A stretch of 64,000 bases of DNA from Paramecium tetraurelia (GCF_000165425.1 NW_001799111.1:319779-383778), one strand, 5' to 3'. Shown: positions 12,397-24,942, numbered from the stretch's first letter. Numbers and translations: made by a program. The notes: generated by a model not told the origin, from the letters alone.

Positions 12397-14220
12397 ATGG
12401 GAAATAACTAGTCATAGCGTAAAAATCATACAAATTTCAAAACCAAGACTAAGGAACAATTTAAGAAATTATTTTTAATAAAGAAGGATTGGTATAAATT
12501 AAATTCATTTCATTATAGTCTCTTTTCAAAGTTATCTTAAAAAACTTCATCACTTATTACATGCTTCTTAAATATTTAAGAGTTAGAAAATCTACTTTAG
12601 GTGTCAAAAACTACTTATTAAATCTTCAGTCAAACATCTGGTTGTTTTCAAATAGTATGTTAAAGACTTCTGAATGTTAAATGTGAGATAATTTAATCCT
12701 AAAATTGGAAACTTATATTATAAAGTATATTGTGTATTCCAATAAGATCATTACCTTATGGAGAAGCAATAAAAAGTGTAAGATATGAAACTAAATAATT
12801 CCCAGTATTTATAGAACATAAAATTAATTATAGTGGGTTTCAGAAGGCCATTCCATATTATGAATATAAATTTGGGGAAAAAAAATAACTTATTAAGAAT
12901 TCTGATTACATAACAGCATTGCAGTTTGCAACAAATAACACCGATATATTATTAAGAGTGAGGTAAGGGTTTGAAATCCATACATAATTGCCAGAACTAC
13001 TAATGTTAAATTATAATCTACATGATTATGTAAAAATATATTGTAAATATCTGGAAATAAGGTTTTCTAAATGTAATTTAGAATAATTTATATAAATTTG
13101 GCACCATTATTAAGGATGGATAAGTTCTGTAGAAAATTAAACATCAAACTTGATATTCTTGTTTAATTAAATCATCGATGAAAGTTTGCCTTAATACAAG
13201 CTACCAAAGTATACTGTTCGACACTTTATGGTATGCGAATGGATGATTAAAGCTAATAAAGCAGAAATCATTGAAAAATTTAGAAAAGAATTTAGTTTGT
13301 TGATGATAGAATGTAGAAATAAAAAAAATAAATCTTTATTGTTAAGATAATATGTTTAATATCTAATTGATATTAGCACTAATCAAAATAATATTCATAA
13401 ATATGGCTATTATAATTTCTAATATTGTGAAGAACTCAATTAATTAATTAATTTAGCAGTAAATTTAATTCCTAATTTAAATATAGAGTATTCATAAGAT
13501 GAGGAAATATTAATTTATATATTTGGATAGTATGTATACGAATATTATATATTTGAATAATCATCTGCTTTTAGAGTTGAATAATTCAAATATGAGATTA
13601 AGCAGTTTCATTAAGAATGCTAATAAATGTCTAAAATATTAGTGAAGAATTTTGAAGAATAAAATAATAGTATCTTTGGGAATGAAATTTAAAACTTTAG
13701 ATACTAGTTATCCTTACAATAAAATGTTTAAATAAAAATTAGATCTTTATTTAAATAAGTAGCCTTAATCGATGAGGACATATAAAATTCTTCAGAAAAC
13801 ATAGTAGCTGAAAGCTTAGGAACATCTGGAGTATCATTAACATCTACAAATTGTAGTTCAGTATTTTCAAGCGTAAAAAATAATGATTAATTATATCATT
13901 ATATAAAATTTTATTAAAAAGATTTATTTAATAAAATTTAAAGATTTTACTGCAAGGAATGGGATGTCTATTAGTATTCATTAGAATAGGAACCAGTAAA
14001 TGATAATATTTATGATATTCCTGAATTAGCTGAATATGATTATATCTCACACTAGAATTTGATGGAATTATTTTTCAACAGAATTCAAAGGTCAAATGCT
14101 ATTTGTTAATTAGAAAGAAGATAAACGATTTTGGCATCCAATTACTAGTTCAATCACTAGTAACTCTAAACGCAATCGCTTAATCAATCAGAATCACTTT
14201 TAAAATGCCTTTTAACATGA
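12397..14220 (+). CDS. Myristoylation-motif protein with F-box-like segment
   Basis: One uninterrupted frame of 607 residues from ATG at 12397 to TGA at 14218-14220, with no introns. It begins MGNNQSQRKNHTNFKTKTKE, a candidate N-myristoylation signal. Residues about 45-95 (SSLITCFLNIQELENLLQVS followed by KTTYQIFSQ) have the leucine pattern of an F-box, the motif that docks proteins to SKP1 in SCF ubiquitin ligases. This is an inference from pattern only. The remainder is a long, aromatic- and glutamine-rich region with no repeats I can name, including WHHYQGWISSVENQ and SRIQRSNAICQLERR-like charged stretches. A serine/threonine-rich part lies near residue 470. The function is unknown. The neighbour at 14449-16478 also carries an F-box-like stretch. 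Confidence 0.6.
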
Positions 14221-14448
14221 AAATTTCATTTTTGTTTATTGTTTTTTTGTTATATTAACATATTTTATAGTAAAAAAGAAATCAACTAGGTTTAATAATC
14301 TGATTAAACAAAATATTTTGATGTCGCTCGAATTTAACAGATTTATGATTTATTTTTAATTTTAATATTCTATTAAAATAATATTCATTAATAAGGTATT
14401 AAATATAAAATCAAAAATAAATAACATAGATAACTATGATTAATAATA

Positions 14449-16478
14449 TCATACTATTTTACCAAGAGCATTTTTCATATTTTTGAAGTTCATTAAAACT
14501 TAATTTAATTTTGTTTCAACTTGATCTTTCTCTATTTTAATTTACTTTACAGCTTAAAATAAGGTTTAGGTCTTTGTTTCTTTTTCTTTAACCAAGTCTT
14601 CTAACTCTTTTTCTTTTTTCTACAATGATGTAATTTATGATTTTTGATCAAAGTTTAGTTTATTTAAAGTAAATATCTATTCTTCTGCCTTAATGATTCT
14701 TTCTTCGAATCTCTTTGCTCTATCTTAGATGTAATATTTCATTTCTTTTTGAGAATCCAATTCAACTTTCTAATCATCTATTTAAGATTTTAATTAATAA
14801 ATTTATTTGTGTTACAATAGTAAAAGTTTTGAGAAATAATTACAAGTTTATAACAATTATTAGGATTCTAAATGTAGATAATGCCCATGAGCTACGAATT
14901 TAGAAAAAGTCATTTATAAGACTTGCATGAAGTCTTACATAGTAAATTTGGGTTGATAGGTAGGTGTTGGTATGCATTTTCTACCAGTTTAGAATAATTG
15001 TTGGTTGATTTATAAGCTCTTTTTAACTAGATCGACCATTTCTCTTCTTGTTTGTATTATTTAAGCTTTAAGGAATGGAACTTACAAGGATTCTAGGATC
15101 AATGAATCAATATCCTAATATTCTTATTGAAGTTAGATGGACAGATCACTTAACGATTTAGCTTATTTATTTTATGAAGGTTAGGAGGGACTGGAGGCGT
15201 TAATATTTTTATTAGAACTTTAGCCATGATTACCTGCATATGATTTAATTTTGGTGAAAATACTGGAGGCTGTTGATGCGACATTGTATTATGTTGAGTT
15301 CTGTTATTTTTACTATTATTATTCATCAGTTTCTCCTAATCCTAGCAAGTCTTCATTCTAATAAAGGGAGTCACTTTAGATTTGTTGTTGTTATTGCTAT
15401 AACTATTATTATTGATTTTGGAACTTGCCCTCAATTAATTCATATGCATCATTAAATATTTCATTCATGTATTGCCCAATGTTGAATTTGAAAACTAAGA
15501 ACTTCGCAATTCCAATTTATATGATCTCTTCTGGGATTTAATAAACCATATCATTAAAATAACTAAATATATGAGGAAACATTACTTAAATTCTGTTTTT
15601 AAGAACTTAATTTCTTTGTTCAACACTTAGGTTCTGTAATTGACAATATAATTTAATAGGGATCGATTATTTTAGATGATGAAGTACATTTACTTGCTTG
15701 TCAACATTAAATCGAATATGTCTTTAGGTTCAAGAAATGATAAGATGGTGGATTTGTATTTATTGGTCAATAGGGTGTAGATATTGCTTTCTTGGTATTA
15801 GTACTTTAATATTTTATAGGCTCCTTGGATAAATAGGGCTCCTGCTCTAATTTCCTTCATTTGTTCTAATTCGGATGATGCAATAAGGTTGTTCTTTTCT
15901 GCCAAAATGAGTTTCATTTCTAATTCATTAACTCTTTATTAGTAGTTATTGTTGGCTTTTAGTAGTAGATCGTTTAAAGCGAGATATTTCGTATTGATTT
16001 CTTCTAATTCTTTATTTCTAAGTTTTAATTGTTCGCATTCTTTCACTAAATCAAATTGGCGTTGCTCATAATTGTTTTTGATCTATGAATAGGGTGTGAT
16101 CATTTACTTCTTCCATTTATTGCATGTAAGTGTCTTCGATATTTTTTATAATTTATTCTTTTGATAGAATAGCTTTGATCTAATTCTGTAATTGTGATTT
16201 GAGACTATCGATTTCATTTTATTGAGTCTGATAATCGTTGATGATTTCTCTCAAAGACTTAACTTCATCCTTGGCTGATTGTATTTTTTCGATTCTCTCT
16301 TTATCTATGCTATTATGGAATAAGAATTTGTTGAATACACTTGTTTGATGTGTTTGTTATATAATTTGTCGACGTCTTTTTGGAGAGAAGAATCCATGAA
16401 AATCATAAACTTGTATTAGGATGGTTGCAGTATGATCATGGGTTATGCAGACTCATCTTGTTTAATTTGCTATTTCAT
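14449..16478 (-). CDS. Coiled-coil protein with F-box-like segment
   Basis: Begins MKQQIKQDESAQPMIILQPS and, after three introns of 29, 25 and 23 nt, gives exactly 650 residues. Residues about 60-200 are a long coiled coil (ERIEKIQSAKDEVKSLREII, later NTKYLALNDLLLKANNN). Then comes STILSFLEPKDIFDLMLTSK followed by MYFIIQNN, a good match to the F-box pattern (substrate-receptor docking to SKP1, inferred). A glutamine/asparagine-rich linker follows, then a second coiled coil (QKKEKELEDLVKEKETKTQT) runs to the end. The TGA is at 14449-14451. It may be an SCF-type adaptor or a structural protein. Its start codon lies 35 bases from the divergent hydrolase gene. Confidence 0.65.
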
Positions 16479-16513
16479 TGTATTATATATATATATTTTA
16501 ATTTAATTAACGA
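16479..16513. promoter_or_regulatory. Very short divergent promoter region (35 bp)
   Basis: Only 35 bases separate the start codons of the coiled-coil gene (minus) and the ABHD17-like hydrolase gene (plus). The stretch is a TA-repeat followed by TTTTAATTTAATTAA. Both 5' leaders and the promoter must fit here or reach into the coding regions. Confidence 0.5.
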
Positions 16514-17870
16514 ATGAAGTATTTCCAAAATGGATTGAATCAAATTTGCCAATAAATAATTCGACCAGCAAGAGCAGAATACACAATATATGATTTATGT
16601 AATCTCAGCATAATTATTATGAACAGCTTCTTATTAGATTTAGGAAGATAGTCAATACACAAGAGAGGATTTTGATATCATTAATCCTCGACAAGAAGTG
16701 ATCAAAGTTAGTTAATACATAGGCTAATAAAAGAGCGATGTCTGCATTATCTACTTGCATACTGCCAATGGTTCTAGAATGGAAGTGAGCAAATATGTAT
16801 CGATGATAATTAAAAATGGGTTTGCATTGATTTCATTCGATTTTACTGGGTCTGGAATGTCAGACGGAGAGATCGTGACTTATGGACATAGAGAGGTAGG
16901 AGATTTGCAAACTGTCATAAACCATTTCAAATCATCATATAAATAAATCATACTCTGGGGAAGATCGATGGGTTCTGCTGTTGCTCTCCAATATATGCAA
17001 AAGTTCAATAACATACTCATCAAAGGAATGATCTTGGATAGTCCATTTGTTTGCTTACTAGATGTAAATAAGTGCTTAAATTGAATTAGGTGATTTTGTA
17101 AATGGCATCAAGTAAAACTAAAATCCCTAATTTCATTTTGAAGAGTCTATCCACTTTTGTATCAAATGAACTCAAAAAATAAGCTGGATTTGATTTAGAA
17201 GAAATCAATTGTCTCAAAAAGATTTCGTCAATTAAGTGTCCTGCCATATTCGTGACTTCCAAGTTGGATACGATTGTACCGCCTGAACAAACTGAAAAAC
17301 TGTTTAAGGCTTATACAGGCATCAAGCAAATCCAATACACAAATCAACAGCATAATGGCATTAGAGACCATGCTTTTATTGAAACACTTATCCAATGGTT
17401 CAAAAAGAGAACTCCGATCTTTGAGAGACTGGGAGTGGGCACTCAGATCAAATAGAGAATAATGCATAAATAAAAAAATACATTAGGAACAATTAAGTAG
17501 GTTTCATTGGATCTCTACAAGGAAAGATCTTCGATACTAGAATGTTGTACTTTTTATTGTTATTTTAGACCAAAGAAGTTTGAACACTTCAGTATCTCCC
17601 AGATAAACGATCATGAATAAATAGAAATTAACTGCAGAGGAGAAGTATAATCAAATGTTGGAAACTCAAAGATCTCTTTATTTGGATCGGTCTGTTTCTG
17701 CAAAAAGAATTTAAATTAGCAATTCCATTGATTATTAGATATCTCCTATGCCTTTAGCACCTTTAAGCAATAAAATAGTTACTTCATCATAACACAATTA
17801 TTTCTCTCATTCAAAACCCATCACTTTCACCAAGATACCTCATAAGACAAAAGATTGCACTTAGGTTTGA
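16514..17870 (+). CDS. ABHD17-like alpha/beta hydrolase with C-terminal tail
   Basis: Serine hydrolase of the ABHD17 type, a group that includes depalmitoylases. Near the N-terminus IIRPARAEYTIYDL resembles the family's start. YLHTANGSRMEVSKY forms the oxyanion region, and LWGRSMGSAVALQY is the GxSxG nucleophile elbow. Later come CPAIFVTSKLDTIVPPEQTE, with the acid aspartate, and NGIRDHAFIETLIQW, with the catalytic histidine. Three introns of 28, 26 and 22 nt leave 426 residues. Beyond the fold (from about residue 290) is a basic, serine-rich tail ending with ITFTKIPHKTKDCTQV. The TGA at 17868-17870 is the conservative end. If a GTTTGA...AAG intron were removed there, the frame would run on to 18091 and overlap the next gene. 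Confidence 0.85.
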
Positions 17871-18041
17871 TTATATTTTTGATAAAGATTAAGTCATTAA
17901 ATTAATTTAGTATTAAAAAAGGGTTAATTAAATCCGAAGTTTCTTACTATTCTAATTAGCATAGGGATAACTCAAATTTAGATGTGTCGCATTTAAAGTT
18001 TGAATCTAAAATACCAATTAAATTAAAATATATAAATTAAA

Positions 18042-19040
18042 ATGGGACAGGAATGTCAGAAATGCAAGGCCTTCTCAGTTAAGGAAGAGTTTGACATGAA
18101 GAACATGGATGAGGATTTGGGAGATGAGAGTCCTGATGTGGAGTAATCATTTTTAGATGAGGAGGATGAAGCTAAAAAACATAGTATTATTATAAATGAA
18201 ATGATAGATAGGCCACCGTGTTTGGATTATTATAAGAGGGGGAAAATGCTGGGGAAGGAGGAATACTATGATTAAAATGATCCCAAACTGGCTGCTACGA
18301 TAGAGAACAAAGAAATGGCTTTAACTGAAGAACAAAGGGGAGAAGAGATTATCTTGGAGGACGGGTCGAGATATCAGGGGAATGTGGTTGATGGGAAGGC
18401 AAATGGCAAAGGAAAGTTATGGTTAAATAATGGTGATATTTATGAAGGAGACATAATCGACAATGTCATCTAGGGAAATGGGGTCTATTATTATATAAGA
18501 GGCCCAATTTACAGTGGATAATTTGTCAATGGGAAATCTGATGGGATGGGCAAGGAGATGTGGCCAGATGGATCAATTTATGAGGGATAGTTTAGGAATG
18601 GCAAAAAGCAAGGTTAAGGAGTATATAAGTGGAGTTAAGGATGCATGTATGAGGGAGAGTGGTTGGAGAATATGATCCACGGTTATGGGAGATACGAATG
18701 GTCAGATGGTAGGGTAATTTTATAAATGTATATATAGTGTTATTAGGGGAATTGGAATAGGAATCAGATGCATGGGAGAGGCAAGTATTCGTGGACCGAT
18801 GGAAAATACTACGATGGGGAGTATGAATATGATAAGAAGTGTGGGTTTGGTTTTTTCGTATGGGCTGATGGCAAACAGTATTAGGGCTATTGGTTCGATG
18901 GTAAATAACATGGCAAAGGAGTGATGATCAATAAGGATGGGAAGAAGAAATTCGGAGAATGGGTCAATGGAAAGTTGATTAGTTGTAGTGATGAAACCAA
19001 TGTGCAGATTATCCCTGAGGGTTGGAATAATAAGGCTTGA
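18042..19040 (+). CDS. MORN-repeat protein
   Basis: MORN repeats bind membranes or scaffold cytoskeletal structures. After MGQECQKCKAF (a possible acylation site) and an acidic segment NMDEDLGDESPDVEQ, about eight MORN repeats occupy residues roughly 110-310. Examples are YEGDIIDNVIQGNGVYYY, YSGQFVNGKSDGMGKEMWPD, YEGQFRNGKKQGQGVYKW, YEGEWLENMIHGYGRYEWSD, YDGEYEYDKKCGFGFFVWAD and YQGYWFDGKQHGKGVM. A 24-nt intron at about 18716-18739 is likely, giving 324 residues. It is a multiple of three, so an unspliced form would stay in frame with 8 more residues. The protein ends with IIPEGWNNKA. The exact cellular role is unknown. In ciliates such proteins are often cortical or ciliary. Confidence 0.9.
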
Positions 19041-19190
19041 CTTCTTTTGTTTATGTTCTGCAACTACTTAGTTTGATAGGGTTAATCTATCTCGACTGTA
19101 TTATTTATATCATGAATTGAATGGAATATTTTGCTGGGTTTTTGGGGGAGCTTAAATATTATTATTAATAATAATTATTATTGTCAATAA

Positions 19191-21030
19191 ATGGCTAATC
19201 CTCATATCCCAGTTGAATTTAATAAAGATGATGATGAATTGAAATGTCACCCTTCCTAAAGTGGTTCCACAGCCACTCCTACACTCTTTGAGAATCCAAA
19301 CAATTCTAAAGCTTTCTGTTCACAGTTTTTTGAAGATCAATTACACTAAGATGGTACTCTCCCTATTCATTATTTAAGATGATGAATTTGACGAACTAAA
19401 TCAGTAATTAAACTAAGTCTTGCTAAATGATTCCTTTAAACCTTCACTTACCTAAGCTTTTACAGCTGACATGTAAATTCAATTTTTAAAATGATTAGGT
19501 CATCATATCTTAGTCATGAGAAGTTGACAAAAAACTCTAGAAAGATGCAATAAGAATATTAGAATGCCACTTTGAGGGAGAAAGATTTTGTATTCAACAC
19601 TTATATTAAAAATGATATTGAGAATTTTAGTTTGGATAAATACAGACATTACATACTTGAAAAAATCATTGAAGTTGGTATTTTTGGATTACTTATGGTT
19701 TAGGTCCACCCTCCCATAGAAATCTCATTCTAAATAGAATTTATAATTAAATACATAAACTCATCAAAGATCTCTATGCTTGTAAGGTTATGCAAAAGGG
19801 TTTGGAAGTCATGGTATTAAATCCACAAGATTCTATGGAATAATTGGAGAACTATCTTTCATTCATACATCAAGACAATATCTAAATGAAGAAAATCTAT
19901 GTCGATAAGATTGCTAATCAGATTATTCAAAAGAGTCTGGAAATCCTAGAAGGAAATAATCTATTGAAATTACTTTAGAATCTATCTAAATATGTATGAA
20001 TATTCAATGACATTCCTAGATTCTCAGTAACAACAATGAAAAGTTCGAATTATCAACTGATCAATATGGATGTCTCATTGTCAATAAGATCATTGACATC
20101 TATCCAAAATAGTTCGATGCATAGACTAAGTCGATCTGCAATAACATTATAGTTAGGGCTATCGAAAATTGTTCTTGTCTCACTAGGAGATAGTACGCCA
20201 ACTATATTATCTAACAAATATTGGAGAAAGGACAGGAAGTCCATAAAAGATTGTTAATTGATCAATATCTTATTAAAGACTTTATTTCAATGTCTTTGGA
20301 TAAGTATGGTAGCAATGTAGCAGAAAAGGCTATCATTTATGCAGGTCCATAGTGGAGATTGAAATTATGGGAAGAAGAAGTCTCTATTTCTGAAAGGTAG
20401 ATATAAGTATAATATATCATTTCTAGTTCCTTTAAGAAATTGGTAAATGATCAATTTGCTAATTATCCAATATAAAGACTATTCGAGTACTTGGATCAAC
20501 AACAAAGAAACGAGTTCATTGCTCTATTGAATAAGTTACATGGCAACAATCAGTTGAATAATCATGGTTAAATAGTTATGAAATTCGCTTAAGCCAATTA
20601 TTCTATCAAAAGATACACTCAAAAGATTGTATAGTCGGAACTAAGCAAAAATAACAAGAATTAGGATAATAAAGGATAGAAGAATCAAAAGCAATCATAA
20701 AATCAATAGAGTCCCCCTTTGCAGATGCAACAATAATAGCAATCCTTATATCAATAGTAGATGTAATAGATGTTCTTACAACAACAATCACAATTCAAAC
20801 AGTTTGATCAATAATAATATTAAGCTGCTGTTATGCAATAAATGCTTATCTTTTAATAGCAATAATAACAATTATTAACTTAAATGCCATAATTGTACAA
20901 TTAGGACATGAATTATATGCCTTATCCAATTATGACATAAGAGTAATAGATGATGATGCTACGATGGATTCAACAGTAACAGCAACTTTGCAACGCAAAT
21001 ATTAAATTCCAAAATGGATAATAAAAATGA
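19191..21030 (+). CDS. Pumilio/PUF-family RNA-binding protein
   Basis: PUF proteins bind 3' UTR motifs and repress translation. The start MANPHIPVEFNKDDDELKCH is an unstructured acidic leader. The repeats follow: DKYRHYILEKIIEVGPPSHR, LYACKVMQKGLEVM, KKIYVDKIANQIIQKSLEIL, STDQYGCLIVNKIIDIYP, NCSCLTRRQYANYIIQQILE and LDKYGSNVAEKAIIYAG, with the C-terminal NYSIKRYTQKIVQSELS. Four introns of 25, 26, 26 and 26 nt leave 578 residues. A further 30-nt in-frame stretch near 20398 could also be spliced. The last 110 residues are very glutamine-rich with QQQ and MQQ runs, almost all from TAA, TAG and CAA codons. It has about six to eight repeats, some weak, and binding specificity cannot be read reliably. 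Confidence 0.85.
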
Positions 21031-21095
21031 CAATCAAGTTAATGATAAATATATATATTATATTTATATATATATAATTATAATTTATTCCTGAA

Positions 21096-23316
21096 ATGGA
21101 AGACTTGTAAAAGATAATATAAAAATCTGGAACCAACTTATCACTTCTTGATCTAGAATTCAAGTAAAATAATAGTACTATATCAGACAAATCGAAAATT
21201 TGAAGGACGTGCTTCCATTGCTCGTCTAATTTAAGAATCTCAAAGAAGTAAGCAATCCATATAATTACAGTTAAATTTGCATGGGAATAGATTAAGACAA
21301 TTGCCAGATGATTTGTCTCAATTAAAGAATCTTGAAATATTAGATATCACCAATAATATGTTTGAAAATGTATTCTTTTGTTTTTAATTTAGTTACAATA
21401 AGTAGTTCATTCATTAAAAACTTTACCCTCATTAAATCATTTGGAAATAGCATTGAAATCTAAGGAGGAAGAAGAATTTATCATTGAAAATCTGCCTTAA
21501 TTAGTGATGTTAAATCAATAAGCCATTAAAATAGAGGACCAATCTGAATAACAGAGTGATATGCAATCAGAGAGATCAGGAACAGGATTGGAAATAACAT
21601 TACAATAAGAGGATCTGGAATAGATGGCTGTACTTAATATCTTAATCACATTAGATCCTTCATGACAGTATCAAAGAGTTGAGAAAGGAAGATGAAGAAT
21701 CAGAAAAATAGATTTCGTCAGTTTTCGAGAATTCCGTAAAGACTATAATGAAGGAATTACAGACCAAGCTAGCCCAAAAATCACCTGAACATATAACAAA
21801 TTTAACAATTCTAAAAGTTTTACATTTATTTAAAATAGGCAAAATTTAATTTAACTGAAGTTTGCTTTTAATTGTTTATAAGATACTTTAAATTGACAGA
21901 TAAAAAACTAGAATAGATTCTAACCAAATTACATGATCAACATCAATAGATATTTACAGATATGTCTAACGTAATTATGAATGTCAGAGACAATCAATCA
22001 ATTTAATCAATACAAAAGAAATTACTAGAAACTAATTCAGGCTAATCGAATTAAGACAAGGGAACAGAATAAAGACTTAGATAAGAACTCTAAGAGTTGC
22101 AATAATACACAAGGGAAATTGAATAAGAAAATAAGACTTACTTAGACTTACTAATTAAATTTGGAAAGGGGGAAAAGATTCAACTAAACTCTGTTCTGAA
22201 TAATTTGTAAAAGACTGAAGTTTAAAACATGGATAATTCATCTCAACTTATACAATAGAATAATAATGACAAGGCCATAGCTCTAAATTTGATTAGACCA
22301 CAATAGACCTAATATGCGTCTATTCAAAGTAAGAATAATTAATTATAATCTAATGTCTTGGTTTAAGCACCTTAATTGGTTAAGATGTTGACTCTGAAAC
22401 AATTCAAAGATTTAATAGTAGAAATATATGAGAGTAAATTGAAATTTGATTAAAAATGCTCTGATTCTCATTTACCAAGGGAAACTATGGAGCAGCATAT
22501 GTACACATTTTTGAATTAGAAATATGGATTGAAGAGTTTAATACTGGAGTGGGCCTCTTGCATCATTAATGCACTCAAAAGATATGGAAATGATGATAAT
22601 GATGTGGCAGTGTTTGGTAAGATTTTGAGGAATGAATGTGATGAGGAGTTTAGATTCGTATAGGGGTAGGTGAAGAATACAATTTTAGAGTTGTTGAAGG
22701 TAAGACTTTAAATCAATAATGGTAGATGTATTTGAGAGGGAAATTCCCATTAAAGACAAATGCTGATATCAAAGAAATGATGAATTAACGAGTTAATAGT
22801 TTCATATTCTAGGAAGAAGCTGAAGACATTATCAAGTATATGTATAATCAAGAGGATTCAGAGATAATCCTTAACAAATTGAAATAGTATTTTATATAGC
22901 CTGCAAAACATGTAGAGAAACGAATGACAAGGGAGGAGTAATTTTAAATAGTGAATGAGAAAGATAAATCTAAGATTGAATTTTCAATATTTTAGAAGGT
23001 TATTTTGGATTTTCAAATGAAATCACATGAAAAGTACTTGTCAAAATTTATTTTGCATTTCAAACAACAAGATTAGGATTAAAATGGAATTATTGATGAG
23101 GTATTAATTATTTCTATGTAGAATGAATTTCGATAATTGATTGCAGATTTGAATATGGGAACCAATGATTTTGATATCTAGAGATACTTGAATAAGATAG
23201 ATCCTTACAATAATCAGTAAATAACATTTTCATAATGTGTTCAATTGTTTTCTCAGGAATAGGCACCAGGAACGAATGTACCAATAATCTAGAAAATTTC
23301 AGTTGACAGTTTTTGA
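21096..23316 (+). CDS. Leucine-rich repeat protein with C-terminal EF-hand
   Basis: Seven introns of 21-26 nt leave exactly 685 residues. The N-terminal part contains leucine-rich repeats: KELNLHGNRLRQLPDDLSQL and KNLEILDITNNMFENL. The middle is coiled coil and glutamine-rich (EDLEQMAILHDSIKELRKED). A helical module follows with HMYTFLNQKYGLKSLILEWA. Near the C-terminus, residues about 620-635, DQDQNGIIDENEFRQLI forms a good calcium-binding EF-hand loop with D, D, N, I, D and E at the right places. It ends PGTNVPIIQKISVDSF. The combination resembles LRR/EF-hand proteins of ciliated cells, but I cannot name an orthologue. It lies 65 bases after the PUF gene on the same strand. Confidence 0.75.
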
Positions 23317-23510
23317 GTTATTTTTTAATATAATAAAATCATAACATTTAGTGCTGACTCTCCTTTATTGTAATCATTGAAGAACCTCAAGAAATCTCAA
23401 TTAAAATACAGTTTAACATATTTATATATTATTATGATTATTAACAATACAAATATACTAATATTAGCATACTAATTTTTGCGCTTGTTATTGTTAATTT
23501 TTAAATTTAA

Positions 23511-24942
23511 ATGACACAAGACATATCAAAAGAAGTGCTAGCTCTTTCCATCCATGTTGCTGCAGCTGCTTCTTTAATCACTATCTAAACTCAATAGAGG
23601 ATGATCTTAGTTACAAATAGTGTTTTAGAGAGTGTAGACTAAACTTTCAAGATTATCAATTCGATTATGATGTAATCATAAAAATAGTCTCATTTGGACG
23701 CAGTTATAGAGGAATTCGACGATGATTGTGGAAAAGATTCAAAAACAAAAGAGTGTTATATCGATTAATAACTCAATGTTACTAACGACGAACAATTAGA
23801 TTAAATTAGAATTGAAAATTAGATGTGTTAAGAAAATTGTAATCCCAACTTGTCAATCAAGTCAACCAATTCTAGTTACTAAAGTGTTTAAAAATCAAAA
23901 ACCATATACTAAATATTAGAGGAGAATCAACCTAACAAAAATCTCAAAGATGATACTCCAATCTAACCTTAGAAACAATCTCTTCTTTCTTATTAGTTAT
24001 CCTAAATCAAAGTAGACAAGGTCAAAGAAGCCCAGGAATAAAAAGAACTCATGATCTTGATCGACCAAGTTGATCCCGAAGAATTAATTACAAAATTGAA
24101 ATCCTTAGAGATGATTTCTACTTACCCTTAAGAAAATCAAAATCAATTGGAGTCAGTTATAAACATAAGTGAACCACTAATTGTTTTAAATGTTGAAGAG
24201 TGTTAAAGATAAAATAAAACATCTCCAAAAAAATCAGAATGGTATGATAGTTCTTCAGTTGAATACAAAGCTACATCATATAATACAAATGAGTCTTCTA
24301 ATTTGGACCATCATTCTTATAAATGGAAAAGCAGTAGTATTGAGGATGAAAATTTATTGCAAGATTGTGAATTTTAATTTTAATCCTCAGTATTTGATTT
24401 TCCATTTCCAGAAGACTTCTGTACTAATAGTATAAATGTGTAATAGAATTTTCAACAATTAGAAAATTAAAACTAATTTACGCCTAAGAAGAAGAGACTC
24501 TACTGCAATAATAAGAAGGTTCCTCATTGGGCTGAAAACTTATAGGTATAATTTTAGTGAATATTTTTAGAAAGTTTAACAATATTAATCCTAATAATAT
24601 CTATTACCTCATCATTAAATCTTTGGTAAGATGAAGAACAGAGTGTTAGAGATTGCCAAGTAGTTTTCAGAGAGCAGATACTAAAGAAGGGGAAGTTCAG
24701 CCTAATGGCACATTCCTAATAAGACTTTTGAGATGATGCAATAATAGATGAAAAAACTATAGCAAATATAAGATGAAAATATATAAAAACTGTAGCAACA
24801 TCAAATAGATGTAATTATATGGAAATTATTATAGTCTGCTTAAAAAAATTAAGGCTTATTGGCCAAAACATAATATTTTTTAACTAGTATCAAAAAAAAG
24901 ATCCTCAATTCATTTGAGAAAGATTCAAAATATAAAAAATGA
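23511..24942 (+). CDS. INCENP-like chromosomal passenger protein (IN-box candidate)
   Basis: INCENP is the scaffold that binds and activates Aurora kinase in the chromosomal passenger complex. After a long glutamine- and serine-rich region, residues about 335-370 read KKVPHWAENLQKVQQYQSQQ, then LLPHHQIFGKM, matching the IN-box pattern (I/VPxWA ... D/PxxIFG). About 25 residues later YQRRGSSAQWHIP matches the conserved TSS motif context (RTSSAVW) that Aurora phosphorylates, with glycine in place of the threonine. One 25-nt intron inside the IN-box leaves 468 residues. The N-terminus (MTQDISKEVLALSIHVAAAA) is unlike anything I know. A glutamine-rich tail of roughly 75 residues follows the SS motif, which is unusual because INCENP normally ends near there. 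Two linked motifs make this a good but unproven call. Confidence 0.65.

Noticed and set aside
20606-20791. Minus-strand frame opposite the glutamine-rich tail of the PUF gene
   Set aside because: Glutamine codon runs read in reverse give long valine/isoleucine/serine frames by chance. The forward strand has the real gene.
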